From: Juglans regia
Lineage: Eukaryota > Streptophyta > Magnoliopsida > Fagales > Juglandaceae
Length of the DNA stretch: 64,000 bases
Direction: 5' to 3'
Assembly: GCF_001411555.2 (NCBI RefSeq)
Contig: NC_049903.1
Span: forward strand, 31,909,083 to 31,973,082
The translations under genes were made by a program, and so were the position numbers. This document shows, piece by piece, positions 11,848-23,228 of this stretch. Under the pieces are notes generated by a model that was not told the origin of the DNA, ran no database searches, and saw only the letters and a list, made by a program, of their open reading frames with translations. Each line of letters starts with the position of its first letter. Position 1 is the first letter of the stretch.

Positions 11848-14800
11848 ATGCTTGGTTTTCTCTATGGTGGCCTTACGCATTGGCCATCTGCAACAATCTC
11901 GTTCCTGATTTTCTTATCATTCTTACAATATGATATTGGAGTGGCTTTATCAGCTTCCAATTACTTGATCGGTCTTGGAAGCTATGACATAACAGGGCCT
12001 GCTGCAGATGTTAATATGATGGGTTATGCAGATTTGGATCAAATTGCATCTGGACTTCACTTCCGGTTGCGAGCTCGAACTTTTATTGTGGTAGATCCTA
12101 AGGGGAACCGTTTAGCATTTGTAAATCTTGATGCTTGCATGGCCTCACAAATTGTTACAATTAAAGTGCTCGAGAGACTTAAAGTAAGGTATAGAACTCA
12201 CATTATGCTTCAATCTTCCATTTTTTTTCCCTTCACTGCAGCAATATCCGTTCATTAACTGAACTGAAACACGGCATGAACCTTTTTTGAATATTAATCA
12301 ATGCTTACATGCTATAAATATCACCTAGCATATTTGGACATTTGCTTCTTTTGTAGGTAAAATTTTAGCTAGACTCCTATCAAGAGGAGGTATGCAATTT
12401 TTTACAATCAGGTCCCTCCATCCATTTTCTGCCAATTCGTTTAACAGCAGGCCAATCACAGAGTGGCACATGGCACACTTCTTTAAAAATAACAAAAAGT
12501 GTGCTACGTGTCGCACTCTGATTGGCCGGCCGTTAAACGAATTGACAGAAGATGGACTAAGGGAGCTAATTGCAAAAATTTGCATAGCAAGGGAGTAACT
12601 CATCAAAAAATGAAACTGAATGAGTGATTTGTAAACCGGCGAAATCCCACAGGCTGATTTTATAATTAACTCAATAATATCTAAAAAAGACACGCCATGT
12701 ACCCAAAACTTAACTAAAATATAATGTAAATCATGGAACAATTAGTCTTTCTGTCAAGCCAGAAACCTTCCTACTTTTCTCTTCTTCAATTATCTTGTAT
12801 GAACTGTACGCAAATGTTCAACCATTCAATAAAATGTTACCTCCCACTGCCAGCTACCTCTTCCATCCTAGACATTCATCTTAACATCATCCTACTTTCC
12901 CGAACTACAATCTGAACTTTCTGAGTGTTTTTTTATATCCTTTCATTTCTGTCTTGCTAAATATGTTGATGGTTGCAAAGAAAGCCTCTCATTTTCTCAT
13001 GATAAGATGGTGTTTCTTTTAGCATGCCTGACAAGCCAATCCACTTTTTTTTAACCCCAAGGAAGAATCTGCTTTGAAATTGGCACATCCTAAACATATA
13101 CTTCATCAAGGACATGGGAACTTGCATCCTCACCCCCCTTGTTTTTTGCTCTCACCTTGTTACTGATGGTCTTGCTGATTGACATCATAACATATTACCA
13201 TTTATTTAGGTATGGGGACCTTTATACAGAGCAGAATGTTGCCATCAGTGGTATCCACACTCATGCTGGTCCTGGAGGCTATCTTCAATATGTTGTATAT
13301 ATTGTAACATCTCTTGGATTTGTACGCCAGTCATTTGATGTGATTGTTGACGGCATCGAGAAAAGCATTGTACAAGCTCATGAAAGGCTTCAACCAGGGT
13401 CAATTTTTGTAAATAAAGGTAAGGAAGATACCTCTGTTTGCTGCATCTTTAAGAAACATATTTGCTTCTCAATCTCAACTGATACACTTTTTGTTCCTAG
13501 ATAATATTAGGTGGTACACATTCCACCAAAAGGTTTACCAAAAGGCATAGTTGTAAAAGAAAGAAAAAATGCATACAACTTACCTGTATTACCTGGGTGA
13601 TGATAATGATAAGGAAGATGCTTTATTGTTATTTTTGGTTTGGTGTTAGGAACATACTTAATTGATGAAGCAAAGTGGTTCTGCGGATGTATATGCTGGA
13701 TAAGTGCACCACTTTATTTGGGAAGTTTAACTGAATAATCAAAATCCTTTTGAGAGATTTTGGCATCGAGACAATTAATGCCTAATGCTTTAACTATATA
13801 ACTATAATCAACTAGTATCTGATCAATCAATTACAATATTTGTATCTTTGAACTTTCCATACATTACCTGGTATTTTCTGTCCACGAAAAACATGTTCCT
13901 TAGTGTGTGATAACGCATTTTTCTCCTTCCCCTGGCTTATTAGTTTCATGAGGTTGAGTTTTGGCGTGTTTCTGAATTTTTCTTGTTTAAGGTATGTTGC
14001 GTAATATTTTGAAACTTGATGACGACTTTCTTCATGGTTCCACAGGAGAGCTTTTAGATGCAGGGGTGAATCGTAGTCCTAGTGCTTATCTCAATAATCC
14101 TGCGGCAGAGCGGGCCCAATATAAGTATGATGTTGACAAAGAAATGACCCTCTTAAAGTTTGTAAATGATAAATGGGGACCAGTAGGTAGCTTCAACTGG
14201 TTTGCTACTCATGGAACTTCAATGAGCCGCACAAACTCATTAATAAGTGGTGACAACAAAGGAGCTGCAGCACGGTTTATGGAAGACTGGTTTGAACAGA
14301 AGAGTTCTCAGGAAGATTTTGATGCTCTCTACTTCAAGAAGTTTAGAACTGAAAAGATCCCTCGTAGAGTCTCAACCATAGTTCCTAACCACAACAAAAA
14401 CCGTAAGTGAATGCTAGTCAAATCAAGGCCCACAAATGGGCATTACATTTAAAATCTACTCAAAGTTGTAGTTAAATTTTCTTTCATTAAATTATTATGT
14501 GCTTTGCTCATCTACGTTTTCTTCTCATGGAAGCCGGCCTGATATCAATTGCATTTAGTTTATGTTAATAAGAACCTAATGTACCAAGCCTGCCTATAAA
14601 CTTAATTTGAAAATTGCAGATACCCCATATAATATGGATAAGGGTAGGTGGTGTATGAGATCCCACATTTCTTGGGAAGGAGAAGTTCTTGCTCTTTATA
14701 AGGTTCCAATGGAGCTCCAATTGTATCATTAACTAGTCATTTTGGAGTATAGGTCATGTGGTTTGGGCCTTCCATTGGGGCGTTACAAACGCCAATGAAT

Positions 14801-17800
14801 CTTATATTCTAGCTTCCAACTGAAACCAATGCTGATTGGAGAACTATCAACACCAATCAATAACTAATCTCCGGGAAGATACATTTGCATTGGCTTTGGT
14901 CCATTTAGAAAATATGACTTGAGGATCTATATGTAGAGAAATTAGGCGTATACCAACTTAGAACTTGTTAATACCGATTAGCTCAAATAGACTGTTTTAA
15001 AGACTCCTACTCCTAAATTCAAAACAATCGTACTTTTTCAAATTGGGTAAAAACGCAATCACACCCTCAAACTACCAATATGTTTTAAAGTGCACCATTG
15101 GTTAATGTTTGACTACTAACAATAAGGAAAAATAGATAATGTGATATAATCTTCAAGGTTAATCTTAACGAACAGTGTCCATTGAAACCTATCAGTGCCT
15201 AAGGGTGTATATTGCAACATTTTGTAGTTTAGGTGCACATTGAAAAGGGTAGTAGTTCGCAGGTGCAAATTATAATTACTCTATTGTATTTTTGGATTAT
15301 GCTCACTCTCTCAAGGATTGGATTGACTCAACGTTTCATATGTGGACCGGGTGCATAGCATGACATATTGTACAAGAACTTTATTTCCTTGGGAAACAGA
15401 AATTGCTTCCAACTTCATTGTGTGCAGTTAATTTGAAATAGGAAATGAGTTGATGAGTCTTGCCACCTACTTTCCGTTTTCTCAAGGACGGCCGGCAACA
15501 AGGTTTCTGAGTCTTGCAAGTCGGGTTAGGAATGCTTTCATGCAAACTGACCGGCCTCAATTCGTATCTGCATTCTGTCAATCAAATTGTGGTGATGTAA
15601 GCCCAAATGTTCTTGGTGCATACTGCATAGACACCGGGTTGAGTTGTGATTTTGATCACAGTACCTGTAATGGTAAAAATGAATTATGCTATGGTCGGGG
15701 ACCGGGGTATGTTGTTTAAAACTCTAAAATTCCTTTTAAGTGTAACGTTCTATTTTCTAGTACTTGTATTGTTTATGGACCGTTCATGATCATTGGCAGT
15801 TACCCTGATGAGTTTGAGAGTACTCGTATAATTGGAGAAAGGCAATTCAAAAAAGCTATTGGATTGTTTGATAAAGCAACTGAGCCGCTGACAGGGAAAG
15901 TTGACTACAGGCATGCATTTCTCAATTTCTCCAATCTTGAAGTCTCACTTCCTAAAGTTGGTGGGGGTCATGAGGTGTCGAAAACATGCCCAGCTGCCTT
16001 GGGCTTTTCTTTTGCTGCAGGGACCACTGATGGTCCTGGAGCATTTGATTTCAAGCAGGGAGATGAGAAGGTAGGAAGTAGCCGGTACATGTTTAATCCA
16101 TCTTTATACGGTGCCCTTCAATGGTAAAACACCTACATTGTCAGTTGCTTATTTTCCTGGGTGCATATACAGGGGAATGCCTTCTGGAGGTTGGTGAGGG
16201 ACTTGATAAAAACACCGAGTCAGGAACAGATCAAATGTCAGTATCCGAAGCCTATTCTACTTGATACTGGGGAAATGAAGGAACCCTATGACTGGGCAGT
16301 GAGTAATTTAATTTACTTTTAGCTTAATATAAATATCCAGGAAGCCTAAACCAGCACATTGACATTGTGGAGTAGCACTGTGTCAAGGTTTTGCACATAG
16401 AAACCCATGCAAAGTCAATGGCACTGTCTGGAAACCTCACATATTGAATCAGACTACTAGCCGAAGTTGTTTGTCAATATGCCATTTTTTAAACTTACCC
16501 TCTTAGAGCACATTTTAGTGAATCCTTTCAACAATCTAATTGAATTGATTTTCGGAAGTAGGAAGCATTTAACGTTTTGTCATAGATTTTCATTATGTTA
16601 TAATTTTCTATAAGTGGAACACATTTATCATGCGAAGGTGGTTAGAGTTTGATCTTTTGAATAATTGTTTAAGCATTTTGATCAATTTCTATAGATTGGT
16701 GTCTGCAGATCAATAGGCCAATACCTTAAATTTCATCATGCAAGGGTTTAATGGTGTTACTGATGCATATAAATCGAATTACTTATGCAGCCCTCAATAC
16801 TTCCAATTCAAATTTTGCGGATAGGGCAACTAGTGATTCTTAGTGTTCCTGGAGGTAACAACATTGTCATATTAAGCACAGAAGATTTGGTGACATAAAT
16901 TGATGTAAGGTCGCTGGTGATGTCATTTCTTGCAGAATTTACAACCATGGCCGGCAGACGCCTTCGTGATGCTGTCAAGAAAGTGCTTACTTCTGGAGGT
17001 AATGGAGAATTTAACAGCAATGTCCATATAGTCATTGCAGGGCTGACCAATACATATTCACAGTACGTGACAACCTTTGAGGAGTACAAGGTGCAAAGAT
17101 ATGAGGTTTGTGTCACACTTTTCAGTTTTCTCCATTTCCACAATCTTGTTCACAACAATCTGGCATAGCTGCTCATGCTTTTTAGCTATACAATTCATTT
17201 TCCCTACTAGTGTCATCATTTAAGCTTAATCATCTGGACAAACACCATTTTTTATTTCCTCAAACAGAATGAAACCCCAAGGTTTCGTAAATTCTCTTCT
17301 GACTCGTATTTTGATTGTCAGGGAGCCTCCACACTGTATGGTCCACACACACTTGATGCTTACATCCAAGAGTTCAAAAAATTAGCGGCTGCTCTCATCA
17401 GTGGCCGAACTGTTGAACCCGGCCCGCAGCCCCCAGATCTCCTTGACAAGCAAATTAGCTTACTTCCACCAGTTGTAATAGACTCTACTCCTCCCGGCAT
17501 AAACTTTGGAGATGTCGAAACTGATGTTCCTCCAAATTCCACCTTCAGAAGGGGTGAAATGGTTACAGTCACCTTCTGGTCCGCTTGCCCAAGAAATGAC
17601 CTTATGACTGAGGGCACATTTGCATTGGTTGAGATCCTTCAGAACCGAAAGACATGGACCCCAGCTTATGATGATGATGATTTCTGTCTGCGTTTTAAGT
17701 GGTCAAGGCCTGCAAAACTTAGTCCTCAGAGCCATGCAACCATAGAATGGAGAATTCCTTCATCTGCGGCTTCAGGTGTATATCGGATAAGCCATTTTGG

Positions 17801-17870
17801 TGCTTCAAAATCACTTTTTTGGTCAATCCGCCATTTCACAGGTTCATCTAGCGCCTTTGTAGTGGTATAG
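11848..17870 (+). CDS. Neutral ceramidase
   Basis: Nine coding exons: 11848-12188, 13210-13418, 14046-14402, 15442-15706, 15800-16070, 16173-16298, 16791-16854, 16936-17105 and 17322-17870. All introns are GT-AG and the frame holds to TAG, giving 783 aa, the usual plant length. The enzyme hydrolyses ceramide to sphingoid base and fatty acid, in the secretory pathway or outside the cell. The N-terminus is a hydrophobic signal segment ending near LSASNYLIG. Family marks seen: GSYDITGPAADVNMMGYA near residue 45, GIHTHAGPGG (His130, His132) and FATHGTS (His239) as likely zinc ligands, and NCGDVSPN with the likely nucleophile Ser356. The last exon encodes the C-terminal immunoglobulin-like domain. 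The start ATG is the only one giving a signal peptide and follows an intron acceptor in the leader. Family is certain; substrate preference is not shown. Confidence 0.95.
12391..12586. mobile_element. Foldback MITE in ceramidase intron 1
   Basis: The two halves of this 196-bp segment are near-perfect reverse complements. Arms of about 93 bases surround a loop of about 10. The ends read TATGCAAT... and ...TTTGCATA, with further matching blocks CCAATTCGTTTAAC / GTTAAACGAATTG and GGCCAATCA / TGATTGGCC. It lies in intron 1 (12189-13209), so the pre-mRNA would contain a long hairpin. Superfamily is not assigned because no clear target duplication was seen. Confidence 0.8.
14640..14790. repeat. Dispersed GAGATCCCACAT-type repeat in ceramidase intron 3
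   Basis: The segment contains GTATGAGATCCCACATTTC, GCTCTTTATAAGG, ATTAACTAGTCATTTTGG and GGGCGTTACAAA. Its reverse complement aligns with 62840-63000 in the intron of the OTU gene. This is a plant dispersed repeat type, probably a retroelement terminus; its class is not settled here. Confidence 0.6.
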
Positions 17871-18100
17871 AGATATGGCTATAATATGCATTGAAGTCAT
17901 TTTTAGAATTTTCCACATCCCACAATGAGAAGTATATAATCATCTACGCTGCTTGTTCTCAGCGAGAGAGCTCCTGGAAGTACAGCAATTTAATTCTCAA
18001 GGATAACTAACACTATAAATAAGCAAGTTATGAGCCATATGCTGATAAGGCTGACAAGTGCATGGAAAATTATGTTGTGGAAATTGATATATTGATAAGG

Positions 18101-18330
18101 GGTTTTTTTGGCCAAACCCCCATATTTTGCTCATTTCAGAAGTTGCCCCATGTCCTATTTTTTCAGATTTCACCTCCTATACTTCAGTCATTTCAGACTT
18201 ATTCCGTTAGAATTTCTGTCCAACCTTATTGGTAGAAAACATGAGGCAGTCAAGAACACTACCACTTGTAAAAGCACAAGGAACGAATCCTCGAAGGGGC
18301 AAAGCACAGAGGGTTTGACCAAAAAAACTA
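18101..18330. mobile_element. MITE with 19-bp inverted ends
   Basis: The left end GGTTTTTTTGGCCAAACCC pairs with the right end GGGTTTGACCAAAAAAACT, 17 of 19 positions in inverted orientation. It sits about 230 bp beyond the ceramidase stop codon. The 78-codon frame inside it is not a gene. Confidence 0.65.
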
Positions 18331-18560
18331 TATTATTGGAATGATTAAATACCCCTTTTTCTAGTCAACTTGAATTAAAAAAAAAATGAATTATTTTTTA
18401 AAATCTCTTATGTGAAACATTTCCACATTAGGGATATGTTAGGTGTGTAAAAAATGAGATTTGCAAATAAAATTTTTTGTAAGACAAACGAGTAATCATA
18501 TATCACAAGAGAGGTAATTTTATCGAAAATGAAAAGGGTAGATGGTGATTAGGAAAAGAT

Positions 18561-18815
18561 CGGTGCTACTCTGCCGCTCAGAGTAGCCCACTCCAAGTGA
18601 CCGTTAGGCCAAAATCACATTTTCATTTTTTTTCAATCTTTTTATTCATATTTTTTTTACCATTTTAAAACATTTTTAAAAAAATATAAAAAAAATATCA
18701 ATACACTAATAATCAATTCCTTAACTATTAAGCAAAGGAAAACAATTTAAGAAAAATTAAAATATATGAGGTGTCAAAATGAGGAGCAAGTTGAGTGAGC
18801 AAAGTAGCATTTTTC
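18561..18815. mobile_element. MITE copy, GCTACTCTG-terminal family
   Basis: The left end reads CGGTGCTACTCTGCCGCTCA. The right end, reversed, reads AATGCTACTTTGCTCACTCA. The core is AT-rich. It is the best-preserved of the related copies at 1066-1258 and 9837-10055. Confidence 0.65.
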
Positions 18816-19867
18816 TTTAGAAAATGAAAGAATCTTTGTAATTAGACCAATGTCACTTTTCATTTTAGATTTGTCATTTTTAATGACACTTAAGTCTTGA
18901 TGTTAATTTGATGTTAATCAAGAACTACTCTTGAGATCCATGCTTTTGCTGAAGTCTTTATTTTATTTTCTAAGCAAAAACATATTATAAATATATTTAA
19001 CAGTTATAGGATAAGTCAACAAGGTGGAAGGTCTCAACATTCATTTCAAAGCAAATATAACATAAGAAAACAAAAAAAAAGATGTGGAACTAATGACTTG
19101 ATCCCCACCCATTTCCCACAAAGGGAAGTTACATGAAACGGTTTTGATATAGTCTGATAAATGGACTATAATATTATGATTGGAAGCTGCAATGAAATGT
19201 TTTGTGTTGTATTTTGTTGGCCTGGACTGGCTAAATGAGACTTTTAATACCTCTTTCCCACGATCATTGGTTAAGAGAAGCGAAAACATAGAAAGATAGT
19301 AAGTGAAAGATGCGTCAAATTGATGCATTCGGGACTGTGGGGATGCATGGTATCATATCAAGCGAGATTGTAAAGTTATTTTTTCTCTAAAGTAGATCTA
19401 ACGTATCATATCAAATCACATAAATTTGTATTTTTGTGAAATCTCTTAAAAATAAAATATTTTTCAATTCTAAGTTTTTAACTTTTTTATATAATTATTA
19501 CCTAATCATTACTCAAATATAAAAATTATTACAATTTTACAAACTTCAAAACAAAGATAATATTAAAATATTATATTCAATTTTTTTTAATGTTATCTAT
19601 TCACTTTTACAAACTCTAAAACAATACTTATTTTAAATATATTTTAATTAAATTTTTTCTCTTATTTTTTAAAACTTAATAAAATATTTTAACTCAAACT
19701 ATTTCATTATTATTCACAAAATTTTGAAAGACTCTAGTATTCAAACATGCCCTAACTCTAATGTTCTAATTTTAAAGGGGAGTTAAAAGTCTCTAATCAA
19801 ATATAATAAATACTTCGTATAAAACATATGAAATTTTTAAACTCTAATTATACTACAATCCTCTTGA

Positions 19868-20041
19868 TCAGGGTGGGTTTGAATAGAGAGTTCGGATGAG
19901 ATGTTTTGTTAAAAGTTAAATAAAACATTATTAAATATAATTTTTTAGTATTATTTTTATTTTTAGATTTGAAAAAATTGTATATCCAACTTTTTATATA
20001 AGATGAGATGAGATGAAAATTTTGTATATCCAAACCCACCA
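19868..20041. mobile_element. Tourist-like MITE copy (GTTTGG family)
   Basis: The left end GGTGGGTTTGAATAG pairs with the reverse of the right end, GGTGGGTTTGGATATAC. The body shares GGATGAGATG and AAATAAAACATTATTAAAT-type blocks with the many related copies in this window. A clear 3-bp duplication is not visible for this copy. Confidence 0.6.
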
Positions 20042-20427
20042 ATATATTTTTATGTGTTGGAGAAGAAAATTATTGTGTGTGTATATATATATATATATAT
20101 ATAGAAGGGATCAATAAGTTAATCCTAAGGAGGAAAAATAACATCCTTTTGAAATGAGAAAGGCTAGCGAGCATTTGTACCGATAGATGCATTTTTATTT
20201 TTTTAAAATATTAAAAAAGCACTAAATTATTTTTTTAAACATTAAGAAATACATTTAAGGAAAAGAAAAAGATAATTTAGTGGCAATCGATCAGTTCTAT
20301 CAATAGACTTCTCGGTGGCCGTAGAACTGTCCTTTTAAAATTTTTCGTGAAAGTTGGAAGTACACATGATACAATTTAATTTAAAACATATAGTTTAAAA
20401 TCAAGTTTCTAATTAAAAAGTATTTTT

Positions 20428-20660
20428 AAAAGAACACTGTTACGGATTTCGAATCTGGGATCCAAAATTTATCCCGAATAATGTAATGTTTTTTTATCTT
20501 TTTATCTTTTTTTTATGTATTTTTTTAATTATTATAAATATTTTTTAAAAAAATAAAAAATTTATAAATCATTAAAAAATATTTTTTTAATCATCCGATA
20601 AATAAAATAAAAAAATCATTCGAGATAAATTTTGAATCTCGAATTCAGAATTTAAAATAT
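20428..20660. mobile_element. Palindromic MITE remnant
   Basis: GGATTTCGAATCTGGGATCC and AAAATTTATCCCGAATAATG on the left are mirrored by GAGATAAATTTTGAATCTCG and AATTCAGAATTT on the right. The core is T- and A-rich. Ends are approximate. Confidence 0.5.
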
Positions 20661-21260
20661 TTCTCTTTTCAAAATTAATAACTGACACATTGTCATAGAC
20701 AGATCAGGTTCTGAAAACTACATGACAAACACATTGCTTACGGCCTCATTGGACCATGTTGTGTTGTCCTCGTTTGGACGAGCTCACAGCAACTGTCCCC
20801 TTACAAGCACAGCAACAGCTATGTAAGTTACATGTTACCTAACGGTAATTTGCTATTAGAAAACTAACGGTAGGATCGACACGTGACATACTGATACCCT
20901 ATGGCAATCTTCGTTTGGTTGACATGGATATTAATATTGAGGTAAATAAATAATTACAAATTTGTTAAAATTAAAAACTGAAAAGCAAAGTATCGAATTG
21001 AAAACCAACTTCTACAAATATAAAAAATTATATAAAAATAAATTTAAAAATCAATATAATTTTATAAAATCAATATAATTTTATAAAATTTTTTAAATTT
21101 ATTTTATAATAAAATTAACTATATAGTCTGACGTACCATATTAAATCATATCAATTTATAAGTTTATTTTGATGTAATCTAAAATATTTCTCAATTAAAA
21201 AATAAAACTCAAGCACCTATTAACTCAAAAAGAAAATAAAGCACATGAGTCAAACTCCAA

Positions 21261-21605
21261 CATACTATTGAGGAATAATTTTATATTATTTATGAATAAG
21301 GTATTGAGTATGTTTATAAAGAATGAACAATCATCTATTATATAATCGATTTTATGAGATTAGTTAAATTCATGAATTTTTTCATGGTATAAGAGTTTAC
21401 TACAGGACGAATCAGGACCCACACTACTTATTCCGTGACAAGAATCAGAAAAAAAAAAAAAACCTGCATGTGAAGGAGTGTGTTAAAAAATAATCTCACA
21501 TTATCTATAAACAAGATCTTAGTCGTATTTATAAGAAATAAATAATCATTTCATATAAAATTAATTTTATAAGATTGAGTTAAATCCATAAATCCATTCA
21601 CACAC
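21261..21605. repeat. Pair of diverged direct repeats, about 115 bp each
   Basis: The segment at about 21261-21377 is repeated at about 21483-21605. Both read as AATAATNTNANATTATNTATNAANAAG..., then GTATTTATAA-like, then TTTTATNAGATT and AGTTAAATNCAT. They may be the terminal repeats of a short retroelement or a tandem repeat. Confidence 0.5.
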
Positions 21606-22299
21606 ATACGTGGGAGGGCGCACCTGCACAAGGCAACGAAGCAAGTAGCTGAATGGAATTTAAATAATCTTTAATATGATTCACTGTTCACTTCCACATC
21701 CCAAGTCCCAACTGGCCCATGTGGTCGCCATTTTTCTGTATATGTTCTTTGCCTTTCTTTTATTCGTTTCTTCTTTTACAATAACCAATCACAACAACTT
21801 TATTTGGACCGAGACAGTGTCCATTTGAATCATTTTCACAAAAAGGAACATCCTATCTTTGTCCCATTATATCTTAATCATCAAACATAATCCAAACCTT
21901 AAAAAAAATTAAGTCCTTTGGTCATTAGAGTTTCGTACCTTAATTGATCTATCTTTCAGGTTTCTAATTGCTCACTAATATTCTCTTCATTTAGAAATCT
22001 GTATCCGAGGGTCTATGATCTATCTTCTATCAAATTACTGTTATTTTCTTTTGGTCAGTATAAATAAATATTAGAGAAGCTTTGCATTTGATCACTAACG
22101 TTTCATGTTTCATACATTCAAATATCAAATTATTAAACATTACCATTCTAATTATACAAAATGACAAATAATGGTCTAATTTTGACCGGACATGACATTA
22201 TCTTGACAGCCAAGATGATGTACATTGCAATATTTAAATATTTTGGTGGTTTAATGTATTTGTTTGATCATTAAGGTATAAAAACTGTCATATATCTTT

Positions 22300-22665
22300 A
22301 CAGTGATGATGTGAATCGTAAGTTTTGTGCACTCATTTTGAGGAAAAAAAAAAAAAGAAATCTACCATAAAAAATGAATTTTCAGGTAGGTTATAGATTT
22401 TCCACTTTTTAAAATAAAAATGAGTGTAGAGAACTTACACGCCGTAAGATTGAACATATAATGGTTAAGGTATAAAAATTCCTTTTTATATTTTAGACTT
22501 TAGAGTAATGTTAAATATCGTTCAGAGAGTTCAAATCTCACACATTCATTTTGTAAAAAGTGAAATTCGCTGTGAAAAAGTAAGTTTTTTATATGAATCT
22601 TGTATTTATCCCACTTTTTTAAAAGAAATGCGCATGACTTACACGCCATATGACAGAACAAATAA
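22300..22665. mobile_element. Two neighbouring MITE copies, GTGCACTCATTTTG family
   Basis: Copy one (about 22300-22465) has TTTGTGCACTCATTTTGAGG and ends with ATGAGTGTAGAGAACTTACA. Copy two (about 22503-22665) has CACACATTCATTTTGTAAAA and ends GCGCATGACTTACACGCC. Further copies lie at 28811-28985 and probably near 35168-35325. Confidence 0.5.
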
Positions 22666-23046
22666 TTTCCCTAATTATTTTTGTGATTAGAATAAAACTT
22701 TTTTATTACATGATTATAAGAGTATTATTGAGTAGTCTTGAATTATAGATAGATGAAGTCACATTCAATCACAATAATACCTAATGTATCATTAATAATT
22801 AATCATTGAATAATTATTAGAACATGGTAATGAAACAATATTATCATCACAACATACATATTTGGAATTAGTTTTACTTGAGGAGAAGGAAGGAAATAAA
22901 TTCACGTACGCAAGTTGGCATAACGTCGAAGAATAAACGAGGGGTGAGGCAGAACAGCGAAACAACAGACCGACCTCAATAGGGGACCCGATTCATTCGT
23001 TCAACCATCCTCGGTTCCCTTCCTTTTCCCGAGATTCCCGTTTCCC

Positions 23047-23228
23047 TATAAAAACTCGCTCTCTTCTCTGTTCCTCTCCTCCCCTCCCCTCCCCTCCCTC
23101 GCTCGCTCTCTTTTATTCTTCTACGAAAGACGCTTGTTGATCTCTTTCTTCTTCTTCTTCTTCTCCCATTTTCTCCCACAAACTGGTTCCTCTCTGACTC
23201 GTTATCGGCCTGTGGGGTTGCGAAGGAA
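23047..23228 (+). promoter_or_regulatory. Uncoupling-protein core promoter and leader
   Basis: A TATAAAA box at 23047-23053 is followed by a pyrimidine-rich leader with CCCCT and CTT repeats, a common feature of highly expressed plant genes. Transcription would start about 30 bases after the TATA box, giving a leader of about 150 bases. Confidence 0.6.

Larger units (their letters stand above)
17871..22960. other. Intergenic region with several MITE remnants
   Basis: I see no supported gene between the ceramidase stop and the uncoupling-protein promoter. Identified elements are listed separately (18101-18330, 18561-18815, 19368-19460, 19868-20041, 20428-20660, 21004-21192, the 21261-21605 repeats and 22300-22665). 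A piece at about 20730-20930 is GC-richer and includes ACACGTGAC at 20879, but has no open frame of note. Confidence 0.6.

Noticed and set aside
12325..12741. Open frames on both strands in ceramidase intron 1
   Set aside because: They mirror each other because they read through the two arms of the foldback MITE.
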